Assembly (NCBI RefSeq): GCF_900100875.1 | Contig: NZ_FNKQ01000001.1 | Span: 1 to 64,000 of the forward strand | Source: Halopelagius longus | GTDB taxonomy: Archaea; Halobacteriota; Halobacteria; Halobacteriales; Haloferacaceae | Direction: 5' to 3' | Length of the DNA stretch: 64,000 nt | In this document: positions 8,890 through 18,214 of the stretch, in pieces | Layout: the number at the start of each line of letters is the position of its first letter | Position numbering within the stretch: position 1 is the stretch's first letter | Made by a program: the position numbers and the translations under genes | The notes under the pieces: generated by a model | Database searches by the model: none | What the model was told of the DNA's origin: nothing | Seen by the model: the letters and a program-made list of their open reading frames with translations, nothing else

Positions 8890-9543
8890 TCACTCCGTCT
8901 CGTCTGCGACGCCGCCGACCAACCGACGTACCGCCGCCATCTGGTCGTCGCCGATGGCGTGGCCGAGTCCCTCGGACACCTCGTCGGTCACGTCCGCGTC
9001 GAGGCGTCGGAACGCCGCCGCCGACGCGCGGACACGTTCGGGGTCCACGCGCGGGTCGTCGTCGCCGCACCCGAGGTACGCCGGCGTCCCGTCGAGAGAG
9101 CCCTCGAACGCCCGAGCTTCGGGGTCCGGTCCGAACAGGCCGCCCGCGAGGACGGCGAGGCCCCCGTACCGGCGCGGGCGCGCGGCGGCGAACTCCGCGG
9201 CGACGCACGCCCCCTGCGAGAAGCCGACGAGGACGGTTCGTTCGGGCGGAACGCCCGCCGCTCCCGCCTCGTCGAGTGCGCGGGCGACGAGGCCGAACGC
9301 CGAGGAGAGCCACGGTTCCTTCGCCTCCGGGGGGTCGTCCGTCGGACCGGGGTACCACGCCTTCCCGGCGGGTTCGGGCGCGAGGTACGTCGCGCCGTGG
9401 TGGTGAAACTCCTCCGCGAGGCGCAGGAAGTTCCGCGCCGAGTCGCCCCGGCCGGGGAGCATCACGACGGCCGCCGTCGCCGCCGCCCGCGGCGCGCCCG
9501 CCACTTCGATGGGTCGACCGTCGTGCGGGCCGCCGTCGCTCAC
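8890..9543 (-). CDS. Alpha/beta hydrolase (phospholipase/carboxylesterase family)
   Basis: A 217-aa hydrolase of the YpfH/EstB type. It has the oxyanion region VVMLPGRGDSARNF, the nucleophile elbow GFSQGA (Ser near 112), an Asp in GCGDDDPRV and the catalytic His in GLGHAIGDDQ. The GTG start at 9543 overlaps the TGA of the upstream VOC gene (GTGA), so the two are translationally coupled. In several genomes this esterase neighbours ring-cleaving VOC dioxygenases, suggesting joint breakdown of an aromatic or ester compound; that role is inferred. Confidence 0.85.
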   Translation of the reverse strand: MSDGGPHDGRPIEVAGAPRAAATAAVVMLPGRGDSARNFLRLAEEFHHHGATYLAPEPAGKAWYPGPTDDPPEAKEPWLSSAFGLVARALDEAGAAGVPPERTVLVGFSQGACVAAEFAAARPRRYGGLAVLAGGLFGPDPEARAFEGSLDGTPAYLGCGDDDPRVDPERVRASAAAFRRLDADVTDEVSEGLGHAIGDDQMAAVRRLVGGVADETE

Positions 9544-10547
9544 CGCGGGGCCTCCCCGCCCTCGCCCCCGTCGCCGTCTCGCCCCTCCGGCGAGGTGAGC
9601 GTCGGCAACTGCGATTGAATCATCTCGCGGTCCTCCTCCAACCACGACGGCAGGCGAAGCGACGCGCCGGGTGCGCCGTCGGTCGCATCCACGCCCAGGC
9701 CGGGCCGTTCCGTACAGAGTTCGAAGAGCACCCCGCCGGGGTCGCGGACGTACAGCGAGTGGAAGAAGTTCCGGTCTTTCACGCGCGAGACGTCGAAACC
9801 GCGTTCGTCCAGCAACTCGCGCCACTCGTGGAGTTCGGCCTCGCTCCCGACGCCGAAGGCGACGTGGTGTATCGACCCGCGGCCCTCCCGGCCGTACGGC
9901 GCGTCGTCCAGGAGAAGGTCCACGACGGACTCCCGTCCGTCCGGGAGGCGGTAGCGGACGGCGTCGTCCGTCTCCGCGACGAGTTCGAACCCGAGCGTCT
10001 GCAGGAGGCTCGCGGTGACGTACGGACTCGTGGACCGCACCGAGACGCCGCGGACGCCGCGAATCGCCGCGTCGGCGGGGACGGGACTCGTCCACGCGTC
10101 GGCGTCGCTCTCGTCCTCGACGGCGTCTCCGCCTCCGATTTCGCCCGCGTCGTCCTCGATCAGTTCGATTCTGGTCCCGTCCGGATCCGAGAGCGACAGG
10201 CGGCGTTCGCCGAAGCGTTCGCTCGGCCCTTCGGTGTCGATATCTCGCGCCGCCAGTCGCTCGGTCCACGCGCCGAGCGAATCCGGCGGTACCGAAAACT
10301 GCACCGACGGGATGCCGGGGCGTCCGTCTCGCCCCTCGACGTCCGCGGGGTACGCGAACGTCGTGAGGACGGTGCCGGGGCGTCCCTCGCTATCGCCGAA
10401 GTAGAGGTGGTAGACGAACTTGTCCTCGAAGTTCACGGTCCGGAGGACGAACCGTAGGCCGAGAACCTCGGTGTAAAAGTCCACCGTCCGCTGGGGGTCG
10501 CCCGCGACGACCGAGACGTGGTGTACGCCGGGTGTATCGGAGAGCAC
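9540..10547 (-). CDS. VOC-family ring-cleaving dioxygenase / glyoxalase-like protein (two VOC domains)
   Basis: A 335-aa protein with two VOC modules, about 1-130 (GVHHVSVVAGDPQRTVDFYT) and 145-290 (GVRGVSVRSTSP; GSIHHVAFGVGSE). Metal-ligand positions include His near the start of module 1, HHVAF, and Glu in VLFELCTE. The family is annotated as ring-cleaving extradiol dioxygenase with Fe or Mn. GTG start at 10547; upstream frame extension is unlikely because it lacks family residues. Stop overlaps the following esterase start. Confidence 0.82.
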   Translation of the reverse strand: MLSDTPGVHHVSVVAGDPQRTVDFYTEVLGLRFVLRTVNFEDKFVYHLYFGDSEGRPGTVLTTFAYPADVEGRDGRPGIPSVQFSVPPDSLGAWTERLAARDIDTEGPSERFGERRLSLSDPDGTRIELIEDDAGEIGGGDAVEDESDADAWTSPVPADAAIRGVRGVSVRSTSPYVTASLLQTLGFELVAETDDAVRYRLPDGRESVVDLLLDDAPYGREGRGSIHHVAFGVGSEAELHEWRELLDERGFDVSRVKDRNFFHSLYVRDPGGVLFELCTERPGLGVDATDGAPGASLRLPSWLEEDREMIQSQLPTLTSPEGRDGDGGEGGEAPR

Positions 10548-10708
10548 TCTCGGAACGTACGCTCCGGCGCGCAATAAGCCCGTTCGGGGCGTCGGCGTCA
10601 CCCCCGGACGCGAACGTAACCGGCCTCCCGCCCGGCCACTGACATCGATGTAACCGGGTGGCGTCGGCGTCCGCGGGTCCTTATCCGCACCGGCGAAGAA
10701 GGGAGGGT

Positions 10709-11329
10709 ATGAGCGACGACGACGCGCCGCCGGTGACCGCGGAGTATCCGGACAGCGCATTCCGAACGACCGGAACCGACCACATCACCATCTGGGGGAG
10801 CAACGAGGCGGACACGCTCGCGTTCTACCGCGACCTGTTGGGGATGCGGCTGGTCCTCCGGCAACCGAACCTCGACGACCCCTCCCAGACCCACCTGTTC
10901 TTCGACACCGGCGACGGCCGTATCCTGACGTTCTTCGTCGGCGACCGGCCCTCGAACCCCCACGGCCAGCGCGGCACCACCGGCGCGGTGCACCACCTCT
11001 GTTTCAGCGTGGACCCCGAACGATACGAGGAGGTGATGGAGGCGCTAGACGAGGCGGGCCGCGGATACAACGTCTTCGACCGGGGCATCTTCCACTCCAT
11101 CTACACGCAGGACAACAACGGCCTCGTCATCGAGCTCTCGACGGACAAGTACGATATCCCCGACGACCGGCGCGCGGACGTCCTCGCCACCACCCAGCGA
11201 ATCCGCGAGGAGGACGGCGCGGACTACGCGAAGGACGAACACCTCGCGGCCGCCCTGGAAGAACTCGGCTTGGACGCGACGCCGTACGACCTGCCGGACG
11301 CCGACGCCGGCGTCGGCGGCGTCGAGTAA
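10709..11329 (+). CDS. VOC-family (glyoxalase/dioxygenase) protein
   Basis: A 206-aa single-module VOC protein. It contains TDHITIWGSNEADTLAFYRD, VHHLCFSVDPERYEE and GLVIELSTDKYD, giving the His, His and Glu metal ligands. An added C-terminal helical segment (ADVLATTQRIREEDGADYA) extends it. It is divergent to the two-module VOC gene at 9540-10547, suggesting a shared pathway. The ATG at 10709 follows a GGGAGGGT motif. Confidence 0.8.
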   Translation: MSDDDAPPVTAEYPDSAFRTTGTDHITIWGSNEADTLAFYRDLLGMRLVLRQPNLDDPSQTHLFFDTGDGRILTFFVGDRPSNPHGQRGTTGAVHHLCFSVDPERYEEVMEALDEAGRGYNVFDRGIFHSIYTQDNNGLVIELSTDKYDIPDDRRADVLATTQRIREEDGADYAKDEHLAAALEELGLDATPYDLPDADAGVGGVE

Positions 11330-11402
11330 TCGGTTCGCGGTGCGGTCTCTCCGTTTTGTCGCTCGAAACTCGGACGTAGAGGGCGAACGCCGAAGCGCCC
11401 CG

Positions 11403-12053
11403 TCAGAGACCGAAGTGCGAGTCGCGTTCGACGACCGCGTACCCCTGAACCGCGAGCGCATCGTCGCGGTACCGTCTCGCGACGAACTGTTGGGGGACGC
11501 GCCGGAGTCCGAAGCGCCGGTGCGCCGCGTACTCGACGTCGACGAGCGTCCGGTCGCCGTCGCTGCGAATCGTCGAGACGTACGTCGCCCACTGCCGGTC
11601 GTTCATCGTGACCTCCGACTCGACTCGGTAGTTCCCTTCCGGCGTCGTCTCCGTCTCCGTGCGGACGGTCACGTCGGCGGAGCGCAGACCGAAGAGATAC
11701 GACGTCGGGTACGTCACCGCGTCGTCTCGCGCGTTCACATCGTCCGCGACTCCCCACTGTAACGCGAGTATCGGCGGCGTCGGTCCGGCGAACTCGTCGC
11801 GGACCGTCTCGGGGTCGGCCTCGGTTCGGAGCCGAATCGTCCCCTGCGACTGAAGAATCGGAGCGCGTGCGACGACGACCGAGGCGGCCGCGACGACGAC
11901 GGCCGGCAGGAACGACGCCGTCAGGTACGTCCCGAGGAACACTGCAACCGCGAGCACGGCGACGAGCGCTGAAAGTGGGCGTTCACGTCTGAGGTATCGC
12001 CTCGTGACGGCGAGCGCCTCGCTCGGACGTTCGATATCGTTCGTGGAGGGCAT
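11403..12053 (-). CDS. Two-TM haloarchaeal membrane protein, unknown function
   Basis: A 216-aa protein with a basic N-terminal cytoplasmic stretch, two adjacent hydrophobic segments (about 28-47 and 50-66), then a soluble domain rich in beta strands (VTVRTETETTPEGNYRVES). I do not recognise a family beyond similar uncharacterised halo proteins. A GTG one codon upstream is an alternative start. It stands alone between convergent and divergent neighbours. Confidence 0.7.
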   Translation of the reverse strand: MPSTNDIERPSEALAVTRRYLRRERPLSALVAVLAVAVFLGTYLTASFLPAVVVAAASVVVARAPILQSQGTIRLRTEADPETVRDEFAGPTPPILALQWGVADDVNARDDAVTYPTSYLFGLRSADVTVRTETETTPEGNYRVESEVTMNDRQWATYVSTIRSDGDRTLVDVEYAAHRRFGLRRVPQQFVARRYRDDALAVQGYAVVERDSHFGL

Positions 12054-12131
12054 CACGAAAACTGCGCCTCGGACGAGAGTTAACCTTTCTGAAACTTCCC
12101 CTCCGAGGGAGACGGCCGTTCGGTCGGTCGG

Positions 12132-13619
12132 TTAGAACGGGTAGTCGCGCGCGTCTCGCTGGAGCGATATCCACTTCGTCTCGGTGACTTCGTGGAGCAT
12201 CGTCTCGCTGTTGTACCCGCCCATCCCGGAGGCGGCGGTACCGCTGAAGGGGATGTGCGCCTCGTCGTTGATGGGCTGGTCGTTGATGTGGACGTGGCCC
12301 GTCTGCATTCGGTCTGCGACGTCCATCGCCGTGTCGAAGTCGCCCGCGTGGACGGACCCCGAGAGGCCGTACTCGGTTCCGTTGGCGATTTCGACCGCCT
12401 CGTCCACGTCCGAGAACGGGATGACCGGCGCGATGGGGCCGAAGTGCTCGTTACACGCGGCGGGCATGTCGTTGGTCACGTCCGAGAGGACGGTCGGTTC
12501 GACGACGAGGGAGTCCTCCACGCCGTCTAACTCCGCGATTCCGCCGCCGGTTTCCAGCGTCGCGCCCGCCTCGACCGTCTCCTCGACGTACCCGAGCATC
12601 TCGTCGCGTTGAGACTCGGAGATGATGGGGCCGACGATGGTGTCCTCGTCGTGGGCGCTCCCGACCGTGAGTTCCTCGGCGCGTTCGGTCAGTCGCTCGA
12701 CGTACTCGTCGTAGACGTCCTCGTGGACGACGTGCCGGTTGATGGAGATGCACACCTGCCCTTGGTGGACGAACGACCCGAACACCCCGCCGTCTATCGC
12801 GCGGTCCAAGTCGGCGTCGGCGGTGACGACGTGGGCGTTGTTGCCGCCGAGTTCCATCGCCTGTACCGCGAGGTTCTCCGCGGCGGTGGCGGCGACCTGT
12901 CGGCCGACGGGCGTCGAACCCGTGAACGCGACCATGTCGCTCTCGGGGTGGCCGGCGACGGCGTCGCCGATGTCTGACCCGCGACCGGTGACGACGTTCA
13001 GGACGCCCTCGGGGAGGCCCGCTTCCTCGAACAGTTTCGCCAAGAGGAGGCCGCCCACGATGGGCGTGTTCGTCGCCGGCTTGAGGACCACCGCGTTCCC
13101 GGTGGCGATGGCGGGCGCGACGGCGCGCATCGAGAGGTTCAGCGGGAAGTTCCACGGCGAGATGACCGTGACGACGCCCTTCGGGATTCGCTTGACGATG
13201 TTCTCCTTGCCGGGGACGTTCGACTGGGCGTGTTCGCCCTTCATCCGGACGGGGAGCGTCGCCGCCTCGCCGAGGTGGTCGGAGGCGATCTGGACGGACG
13301 TCTCGCCCATGATCTGTCCGCCGCCGGCCTCGTACTCCAGCAGTTCGATGACCGCCTCGCGGTTCTCCTCCAGGACGCCGAGGGCCTCCTGCACGACCCG
13401 TTGTCTCCGGGCGGGCGGCGCGTTCGCCCACTCCGTCTGCGCTTCGGCGGCCGCCTCGTAGGCGGCGTCCACGTCGGCTTCGACGCCCGCGGGGACGCGC
13501 GTGAACGTCTCGCGCGTCGAGGGGTCCTCGTTCGCTATCGTCTCCTCGCCCGCGGAGTCGGTCCACTCGCCGTCGATGTACAGGGAGTTCCAGTCGGCGT
13601 CTACCGAGATGTCTACCAT
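12132..13619 (-). CDS. NAD(P)-dependent aldehyde dehydrogenase
   Basis: A 495-aa ALDH superfamily enzyme of normal length. It has the cofactor motif ISPWNFPLNL, FTGSTPVGRQV, the general base in AMELGGNNAHVV and the catalytic cysteine in HQGQVCISINR, then EHFGPIAPVIPF. The pattern is closest to benzaldehyde/vanillin-type dehydrogenases, but the substrate is uncertain. It is read alone, with the next gene 343 bases upstream on the other strand. Confidence 0.92.
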   Translation of the reverse strand: MVDISVDADWNSLYIDGEWTDSAGEETIANEDPSTRETFTRVPAGVEADVDAAYEAAAEAQTEWANAPPARRQRVVQEALGVLEENREAVIELLEYEAGGGQIMGETSVQIASDHLGEAATLPVRMKGEHAQSNVPGKENIVKRIPKGVVTVISPWNFPLNLSMRAVAPAIATGNAVVLKPATNTPIVGGLLLAKLFEEAGLPEGVLNVVTGRGSDIGDAVAGHPESDMVAFTGSTPVGRQVAATAAENLAVQAMELGGNNAHVVTADADLDRAIDGGVFGSFVHQGQVCISINRHVVHEDVYDEYVERLTERAEELTVGSAHDEDTIVGPIISESQRDEMLGYVEETVEAGATLETGGGIAELDGVEDSLVVEPTVLSDVTNDMPAACNEHFGPIAPVIPFSDVDEAVEIANGTEYGLSGSVHAGDFDTAMDVADRMQTGHVHINDQPINDEAHIPFSGTAASGMGGYNSETMLHEVTETKWISLQRDARDYPF

Positions 13620-13962
13620 GTGGACCGTCCACTACGTCCTCCCCGACCAAAGTCGAGCGACCAATGCGAGGAAATCTCGGTTACCGACAGACTTAGACGG
13701 CCGTCGCGTCCGGCCGCCGGTCCTCTCCGATTCCGGACTATTCCGCCGCTTTCTGCCGGCGCCGTGCATCCGAATATCGGAACTAAAATCCGGTTGTGAA
13801 CGCCGTTCCGCGCCCGAAACCGCGACCGTCGACTCGGTCCGGTGACGGCGGTGTAACCCGGTTACCCTCGTGCCAAGGAATAGATAAGTAGCGGTAGCTC
13901 GTATCGGAGTGTACGAACGCGCTCCGACGGCACCCTGTCTGAGGAGATACGTTTCAACCGCC

Positions 13963-14208
13963 ATGGCTCACAGCACATCGAACGCGAACGGTTTCGGCGA
14001 CCTGACTCCGAGTGCGAAACTCGTGCACGTTCTGCTTCAACGGGAGTCACCGCTGACCCAGAGCGAACTCGTCGAACAGACGCAACTGTCGGCGCGAACC
14101 GTCCGAAACGCGCTCGACCAGTTGGAACGTGCCGACTTGGTGAGCAAGGACATCTGTCTCCGCGACGCCAGAAAGCGGGTGTACTCCACGACGGCGAACG
14201 CCGAGTGA
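13963..14208 (+). CDS. Small winged-helix DNA-binding protein
   Basis: An 81-aa MarR/TrmB-like winged helix: LTPSAKLVHVLLQ, QSELVEQTQLSARTVRNALDQLERADLV, then the beta-wing to YST. It has no sensor domain, like many haloarchaeal mini-regulators. The ATG at 13963 is used; the longer upstream frame lacks acidic halo-type residues. Divergent from the aldehyde dehydrogenase, so control of that gene is possible but unproven. Confidence 0.75.
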   Translation: MAHSTSNANGFGDLTPSAKLVHVLLQRESPLTQSELVEQTQLSARTVRNALDQLERADLVSKDICLRDARKRVYSTTANAE

Positions 14209-14734
14209 CGCTCCGTCGTCGGCTTCCGTCCGTCTCGGCGACGAGGCGACCGCCTCCGTTTATTATTAAACATCTGGATACAATTAATTATGACTTGAAT
14301 ATTCCATTCGTCTCTCGTGGAAGCTGATTTACAACCGTTCACAAGCGCGTCACGACACTATTGTCGTTATTAAGAGCGGTAGAAGCGACTTCGAGTTCTG
14401 GCGAACATTTTTCCGAATATACTCCGAATCCCCGTATTAAACAGGTGTATGTGGGAATCAGAAGATGGTGGCAATATTAGCCTTTACATTACTAATTGTA
14501 CAATTGGCGGTGACGACTTCCGCCGAGGCAAGGAGGCGAACTCACCGGTGATCGGTTCGCCTCGCCGCATATCCATTACAGGATTACGGATGTAACGGCG
14601 ACGTTCCTTCGACGCCGTCCGGTATAAGCGGACGACCTCCGGCCGAACGCTCGAACCGGTTCGGGAGAACGGAACTGAGAGGCGGCGAGAGTCGAGACGG
14701 AGGCGCCCGTCGGGCCGTCCGGTAATACCGACTG
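14209..14734. other. AT-rich intergenic region with inverted repeats
   Basis: A 526-base stretch with no gene. It is A/T-rich at 14262-14480 (TTTATTATTAAAC, AATTAATTATG) and contains a 9-bp inverted repeat, GAGGCGAAC...GTTCGCCTC near 14535-14567, placed 170 bases beyond the stop of the IclR gene and a possible terminator for it. The rest shows nothing I can name. Confidence 0.5.
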
Positions 14735-15499
14735 CTACGAGTACGTCATGTTGACTTCGATGACGTTGGCCGCGCTTTTGACGCTCCGGGGGATGTCGTC
14801 TTGGTAGCGTTCGTCGTTCATCCGACTCATCGGACCCGAGACGCTGACTGCTCCGAGAATCTCGTCGTTCCGGTCCAACACCGGTGCGGCGATGCATCGC
14901 ATCCCGGCGACCCGTTCCTCGTCGTCCGTCGCGTACCCCCGTTCTCTCACCTCCGCCAACTCCTCGAACAGGAGTTCGGGGTCGGTGACCGTCTTCTCGG
15001 TGACGTTCGGCATCCCGTGTTCTTCGAGTATCCGTTCGACCTCCTCTCGCGGCGTGTGCGCCAGAATCGCCTTTCCGAGCGCGGTCGTCTGGAGGGGGAC
15101 GCGCATCCCGGGTCTCGTGTCGAGGGTGACGGCGTTCTCGCCCTTCGCCTTGTATAGGAAGACGCCGAGGCCGTGCTCCTCAATCATCAGGTTCGCGTGT
15201 TCGCCCGTCTCCTCGGCGAGTCGCTTGACGACCGGACGCGCGACGCGGTACACCTTCATGTTCTCGCGCGCGCACCCGCCGTATTCGAGGAACCGCGCGC
15301 CGATTCGGTATCCCTCCGACTCCTTGACGACGAAGTCCAGTTCCTCTAACGTGCTCAGGTGGTCGTGGGCCGTACTCTTCGGCACGCCCACCCGGTCTGC
15401 GACGTCGGCGACGCTCGGGTGGTCGAGTTCCTGCAACGCGTCGACGACGGCGAACATCGTTCCCGCGGACTTCACCCGAAGTCGGTCTGTCGTGGACAT
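14735..15499 (-). CDS. IclR-family transcriptional regulator
   Basis: A 254-aa regulator. Residues 8-70 form the winged helix (AGTMFAVVDALQ; SVADVADRVGVPKSTAHDHL), and 80-250 the GAF-like IclR ligand domain (LDTRPGMRVPLQTTALGKAI; RERGYATDDEERVAGMRCIA). It lies divergently 300 bases from the sugar ABC transporter operon. In Haloferax volcanii an IclR-type activator controls L-rhamnose catabolism, so it probably senses a sugar or intermediate of this cluster. Confidence 0.88.
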   Translation of the reverse strand: MSTTDRLRVKSAGTMFAVVDALQELDHPSVADVADRVGVPKSTAHDHLSTLEELDFVVKESEGYRIGARFLEYGGCARENMKVYRVARPVVKRLAEETGEHANLMIEEHGLGVFLYKAKGENAVTLDTRPGMRVPLQTTALGKAILAHTPREEVERILEEHGMPNVTEKTVTDPELLFEELAEVRERGYATDDEERVAGMRCIAAPVLDRNDEILGAVSVSGPMSRMNDERYQDDIPRSVKSAANVIEVNMTYS

Positions 15500-15767
15500 G
15501 CGTGAGATATGTTGACAGAGGACTCATAAATGTTTGGCAGTACCGAACGGCGCCTCTCGCGGCAATTTCCCGTCAGACGGGCCGTTCGGCCGTCTCGCGC
15601 CGCCCTCCGCGACGTACCTCTCCCGTCGGCTAATACCGGACGGAACTCGCCCTCCGCGGGGAGAGGAGTCTCCGCCACCGTCGCGCTTTCGCGCGGCGAC
15701 GGCGCCGCCCACCGACTCACTCACCCAAACTTTTATGACAGTTTCGTACCGTCTCGGTAAACATACC

Positions 15768-15796
15768 CATGGTGGTCAGTGCCACCGTGTGGGAGT
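15768..15796 (+). promoter_or_regulatory. Inverted repeat in sugar-operon leader
   Basis: CATGGTGG and CCACCGTG, separated by TCAGTG, form an imperfect palindrome about 30 bases before the start of the binding-protein gene and about 35 bases after the TATA-like ACTTTTATGAC (15728-15738). It may be the operator of the divergent IclR regulator or a leader hairpin. Position and symmetry are seen; function is inferred. Confidence 0.35.
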
Positions 15797-15801
15797 AAAT
15801 C

Positions 15802-17238
15802 ATGTCCAACGAGCAGCAATCGTACGACAGGCTGGATAGGCGGTCCTTCGTCGCGGGACTCGGCGCGGCGGCCGCGGCCGGTCTCGCCGGGTGTTCGGGC
15901 GGCGGCGACGGCGGTAGCGGAACCGGCGGCGGGGGCGGTTCGGGCTCTCAGAGCCTCGACTTCTGGCTGTTCGGCGGCATCCCGGCCGAACGCGAGTACA
16001 TCAGCAACCACTACGGCGAGTTCTCCGACCACGACGTCAGCTACCAGCACCAAGAGTGGGGCCAGAAGTACCAGATAATCGCCTCCGCGGCGGCGAACGA
16101 CAACCTCCCGGACGTGATGGCCGGACAGACCCAGCAGATTCCCGACTACGCCGGGGCGGGCGCGATTCAACCCCTCGACCGAGAGGGGTTCGGGGACCGT
16201 CTGGAGGAGATAAACGGCAACTTCATCGAGGCGAACGTCGAGACGCAGATGTACTCGGGCCTCGGCGACACCGACGGGGAACGGCAGTGGGGGGTCCCCG
16301 GCGGGTACGCCGACCTTGGCCCGTTCGTGGACATCCGGACGGACTACCTAGAGCAGACGAGTTTCGACGAACCGCCGCGGACGTGGCCGGAACTGGTCCA
16401 ACTCGGCACGGAGATGCAGGAACTGGACGACGTCTCCGCCGCCATCACCGCGCCGGGGACCGACTTCGGGCTGACAGCGGGGTACTTCATCGGCTTCGTC
16501 TACGCGAACGGCGGCCGGTACTACGACCCCGAGTCGCTGACGGCGACGGTGGACCAACCCGGCTTCGTCGACGCCGTGAAGCTGTATCAGGAGATAGCCG
16601 AGGCGGGACTGTTTCCCGACTCCATCGCGGAGAACGACCACATCGCCGCGGGCCGTCTCCTCCGGGAGGGGGAGTCGGGCATCTTCATCACCTACTCGCA
16701 CGCGAACGCGGTGTACCAGACGACCGGCGCGCCGCAGGAGTGGCTCGACGGCGAAGGTCACACCGTCACGCGCGCGCCCCTGCCCGAGAACCCCTCCGGG
16801 CAGTTCGAACCGCGGGACCTCCTCCTGCAGAACGCCCAAGGGTTCATGCTCGCGAACGGAACCGAGAGCGACGCCGAACTGCAGGCGGCCCTCGATTACA
16901 TCGAGTGGTGGAGCCAACCCGAACAGCTCGCGCCGTGGACGTACCGGTCCGACAGCGACGTGGGCATCCGCGGGCGCGTTCCGACGCTCAAGAGCGCGTT
17001 CGAAGACCCCTCGGACCTGTTCGAGAGCCAGTTCGGCGATCTCATCACGCTGTACCAGAACGACAACCTGTTCAACCGCACCTCGCGGTTCCCCTCGTTC
17101 TCGGGGGTCGCCTCCGTCCAGAGCGTCATCAACACGCAGGTCATCCAGCCGGTCGTCCTCGGCGAGGCCACCGCGGAGGAGGCCTGCAGTAACGCCAACT
17201 CGGCGGTGCAGGACGTCATCGACGACGAGTTGGCCTAA
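15802..17238 (+). CDS. ABC sugar transporter substrate-binding lipoprotein
   Basis: A 478-aa extracellular solute-binding protein (family 1). The N-terminus DRRSFVAGLGAAAAAG followed by LAGC is a Tat signal with lipobox, then a Gly/Ser linker and the binding domain (LDFWLFGGIPAEREYI; VPGGYADLGPFVDI; IEWWSQPEQLAPW). It captures sugar outside the cell for the two permeases downstream. First gene of the operon 15802-20456. Confidence 0.92.
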   Translation: MSNEQQSYDRLDRRSFVAGLGAAAAAGLAGCSGGGDGGSGTGGGGGSGSQSLDFWLFGGIPAEREYISNHYGEFSDHDVSYQHQEWGQKYQIIASAAANDNLPDVMAGQTQQIPDYAGAGAIQPLDREGFGDRLEEINGNFIEANVETQMYSGLGDTDGERQWGVPGGYADLGPFVDIRTDYLEQTSFDEPPRTWPELVQLGTEMQELDDVSAAITAPGTDFGLTAGYFIGFVYANGGRYYDPESLTATVDQPGFVDAVKLYQEIAEAGLFPDSIAENDHIAAGRLLREGESGIFITYSHANAVYQTTGAPQEWLDGEGHTVTRAPLPENPSGQFEPRDLLLQNAQGFMLANGTESDAELQAALDYIEWWSQPEQLAPWTYRSDSDVGIRGRVPTLKSAFEDPSDLFESQFGDLITLYQNDNLFNRTSRFPSFSGVASVQSVINTQVIQPVVLGEATAEEACSNANSAVQDVIDDELA

Positions 17239-17287
17239 CGAACCGTCGGACGCCTCCCCACAACCACATTCGACACGAGACACACCA

Positions 17288-18214
17288 ATGAGCTTCCCAG
17301 ACCAGACGCGTTCGTCGTACGAACGAACCCTCGATAGAATTCCCGATACGCTCCAGGTGTACGTACCGATTCTCCCGGTGATGGTCCTCGTGGGGGTGTT
17401 CATCCTCTACCCCATCGCGCAGGCGATATACTCCAGTTTCTTCTCGAAGGACCTGCTGAACCCCAGCGACGTGGAGTTCGTCGGCCTCGCCAACTACGCG
17501 GAGATATGGACCAGTCCGACCATCCATCAGGTGCTGTGGAACACGCTCGTGTGGGTGACCGTCGGCAGTCTGGCGGCCATCGTCCTCGGGTTCGTGATGG
17601 GGTGGCTGCTCCACGAGAAACTCCCGTACGTGAGCGTCGTCAGCGCTATCGTCCTCATCCCGTGGGTCCTGCCGCGGGTCGTCGGGGCGTCCATCTGGCA
17701 GTTCATGTTCGGCGGGTCGCAGGGCATCGTCAACGAACTGCTCGTCCAACTCGGCGTGATAGACGAGTACATCGTCATGCTGGGGTCGAACGACCTCTCG
17801 CTTTGGCCGCCCATCGTCGGGATGATTTGGCGACTCGCGCCGTTGTTCGCGCTCCTGACGCTCACGTCGTTCCAGGGCATCGACGACCACCTCTACGAGG
17901 CGGCGCGGATGGACGGCGCGACGCCGTGGGAGCAGTTCCGGCACGTCACCCTCCCGATGATGCGGTACAACCTCGCCATCGGCTTCCTCCTGATGCTCAT
18001 CTACAACATCAGGAACTTCTCGATGATATGGGTGATGACGAAGGGCGGTCCGGGCGTCTCCAGCAGCACCCTCCCCGTGATGATATACCGGACGGCGTTC
18101 GTCGATTTCAACGTCGGCTTGGCGTCGGCGCTGTCGATGATACTGTTCGTCGTCCTCCTGGTGTTCTCGTACTACTACATCAAGGTCTACGACAAGATAC
18201 AGGGTGAGTTCTGA
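17288..18214 (+). CDS. ABC sugar transporter permease (MalF/UgpA type)
   Basis: A 308-aa inner-membrane permease with six hydrophobic segments and the EAA loop YEAARMDGATPWEQFRHVTLP (about 199-219), which contacts the ATPase. Gap of 49 bases from the binding protein. Its TGA stop overlaps the ATG of the next permease (TGATG). Confidence 0.92.
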   Translation: MSFPDQTRSSYERTLDRIPDTLQVYVPILPVMVLVGVFILYPIAQAIYSSFFSKDLLNPSDVEFVGLANYAEIWTSPTIHQVLWNTLVWVTVGSLAAIVLGFVMGWLLHEKLPYVSVVSAIVLIPWVLPRVVGASIWQFMFGGSQGIVNELLVQLGVIDEYIVMLGSNDLSLWPPIVGMIWRLAPLFALLTLTSFQGIDDHLYEAARMDGATPWEQFRHVTLPMMRYNLAIGFLLMLIYNIRNFSMIWVMTKGGPGVSSSTLPVMIYRTAFVDFNVGLASALSMILFVVLLVFSYYYIKVYDKIQGEF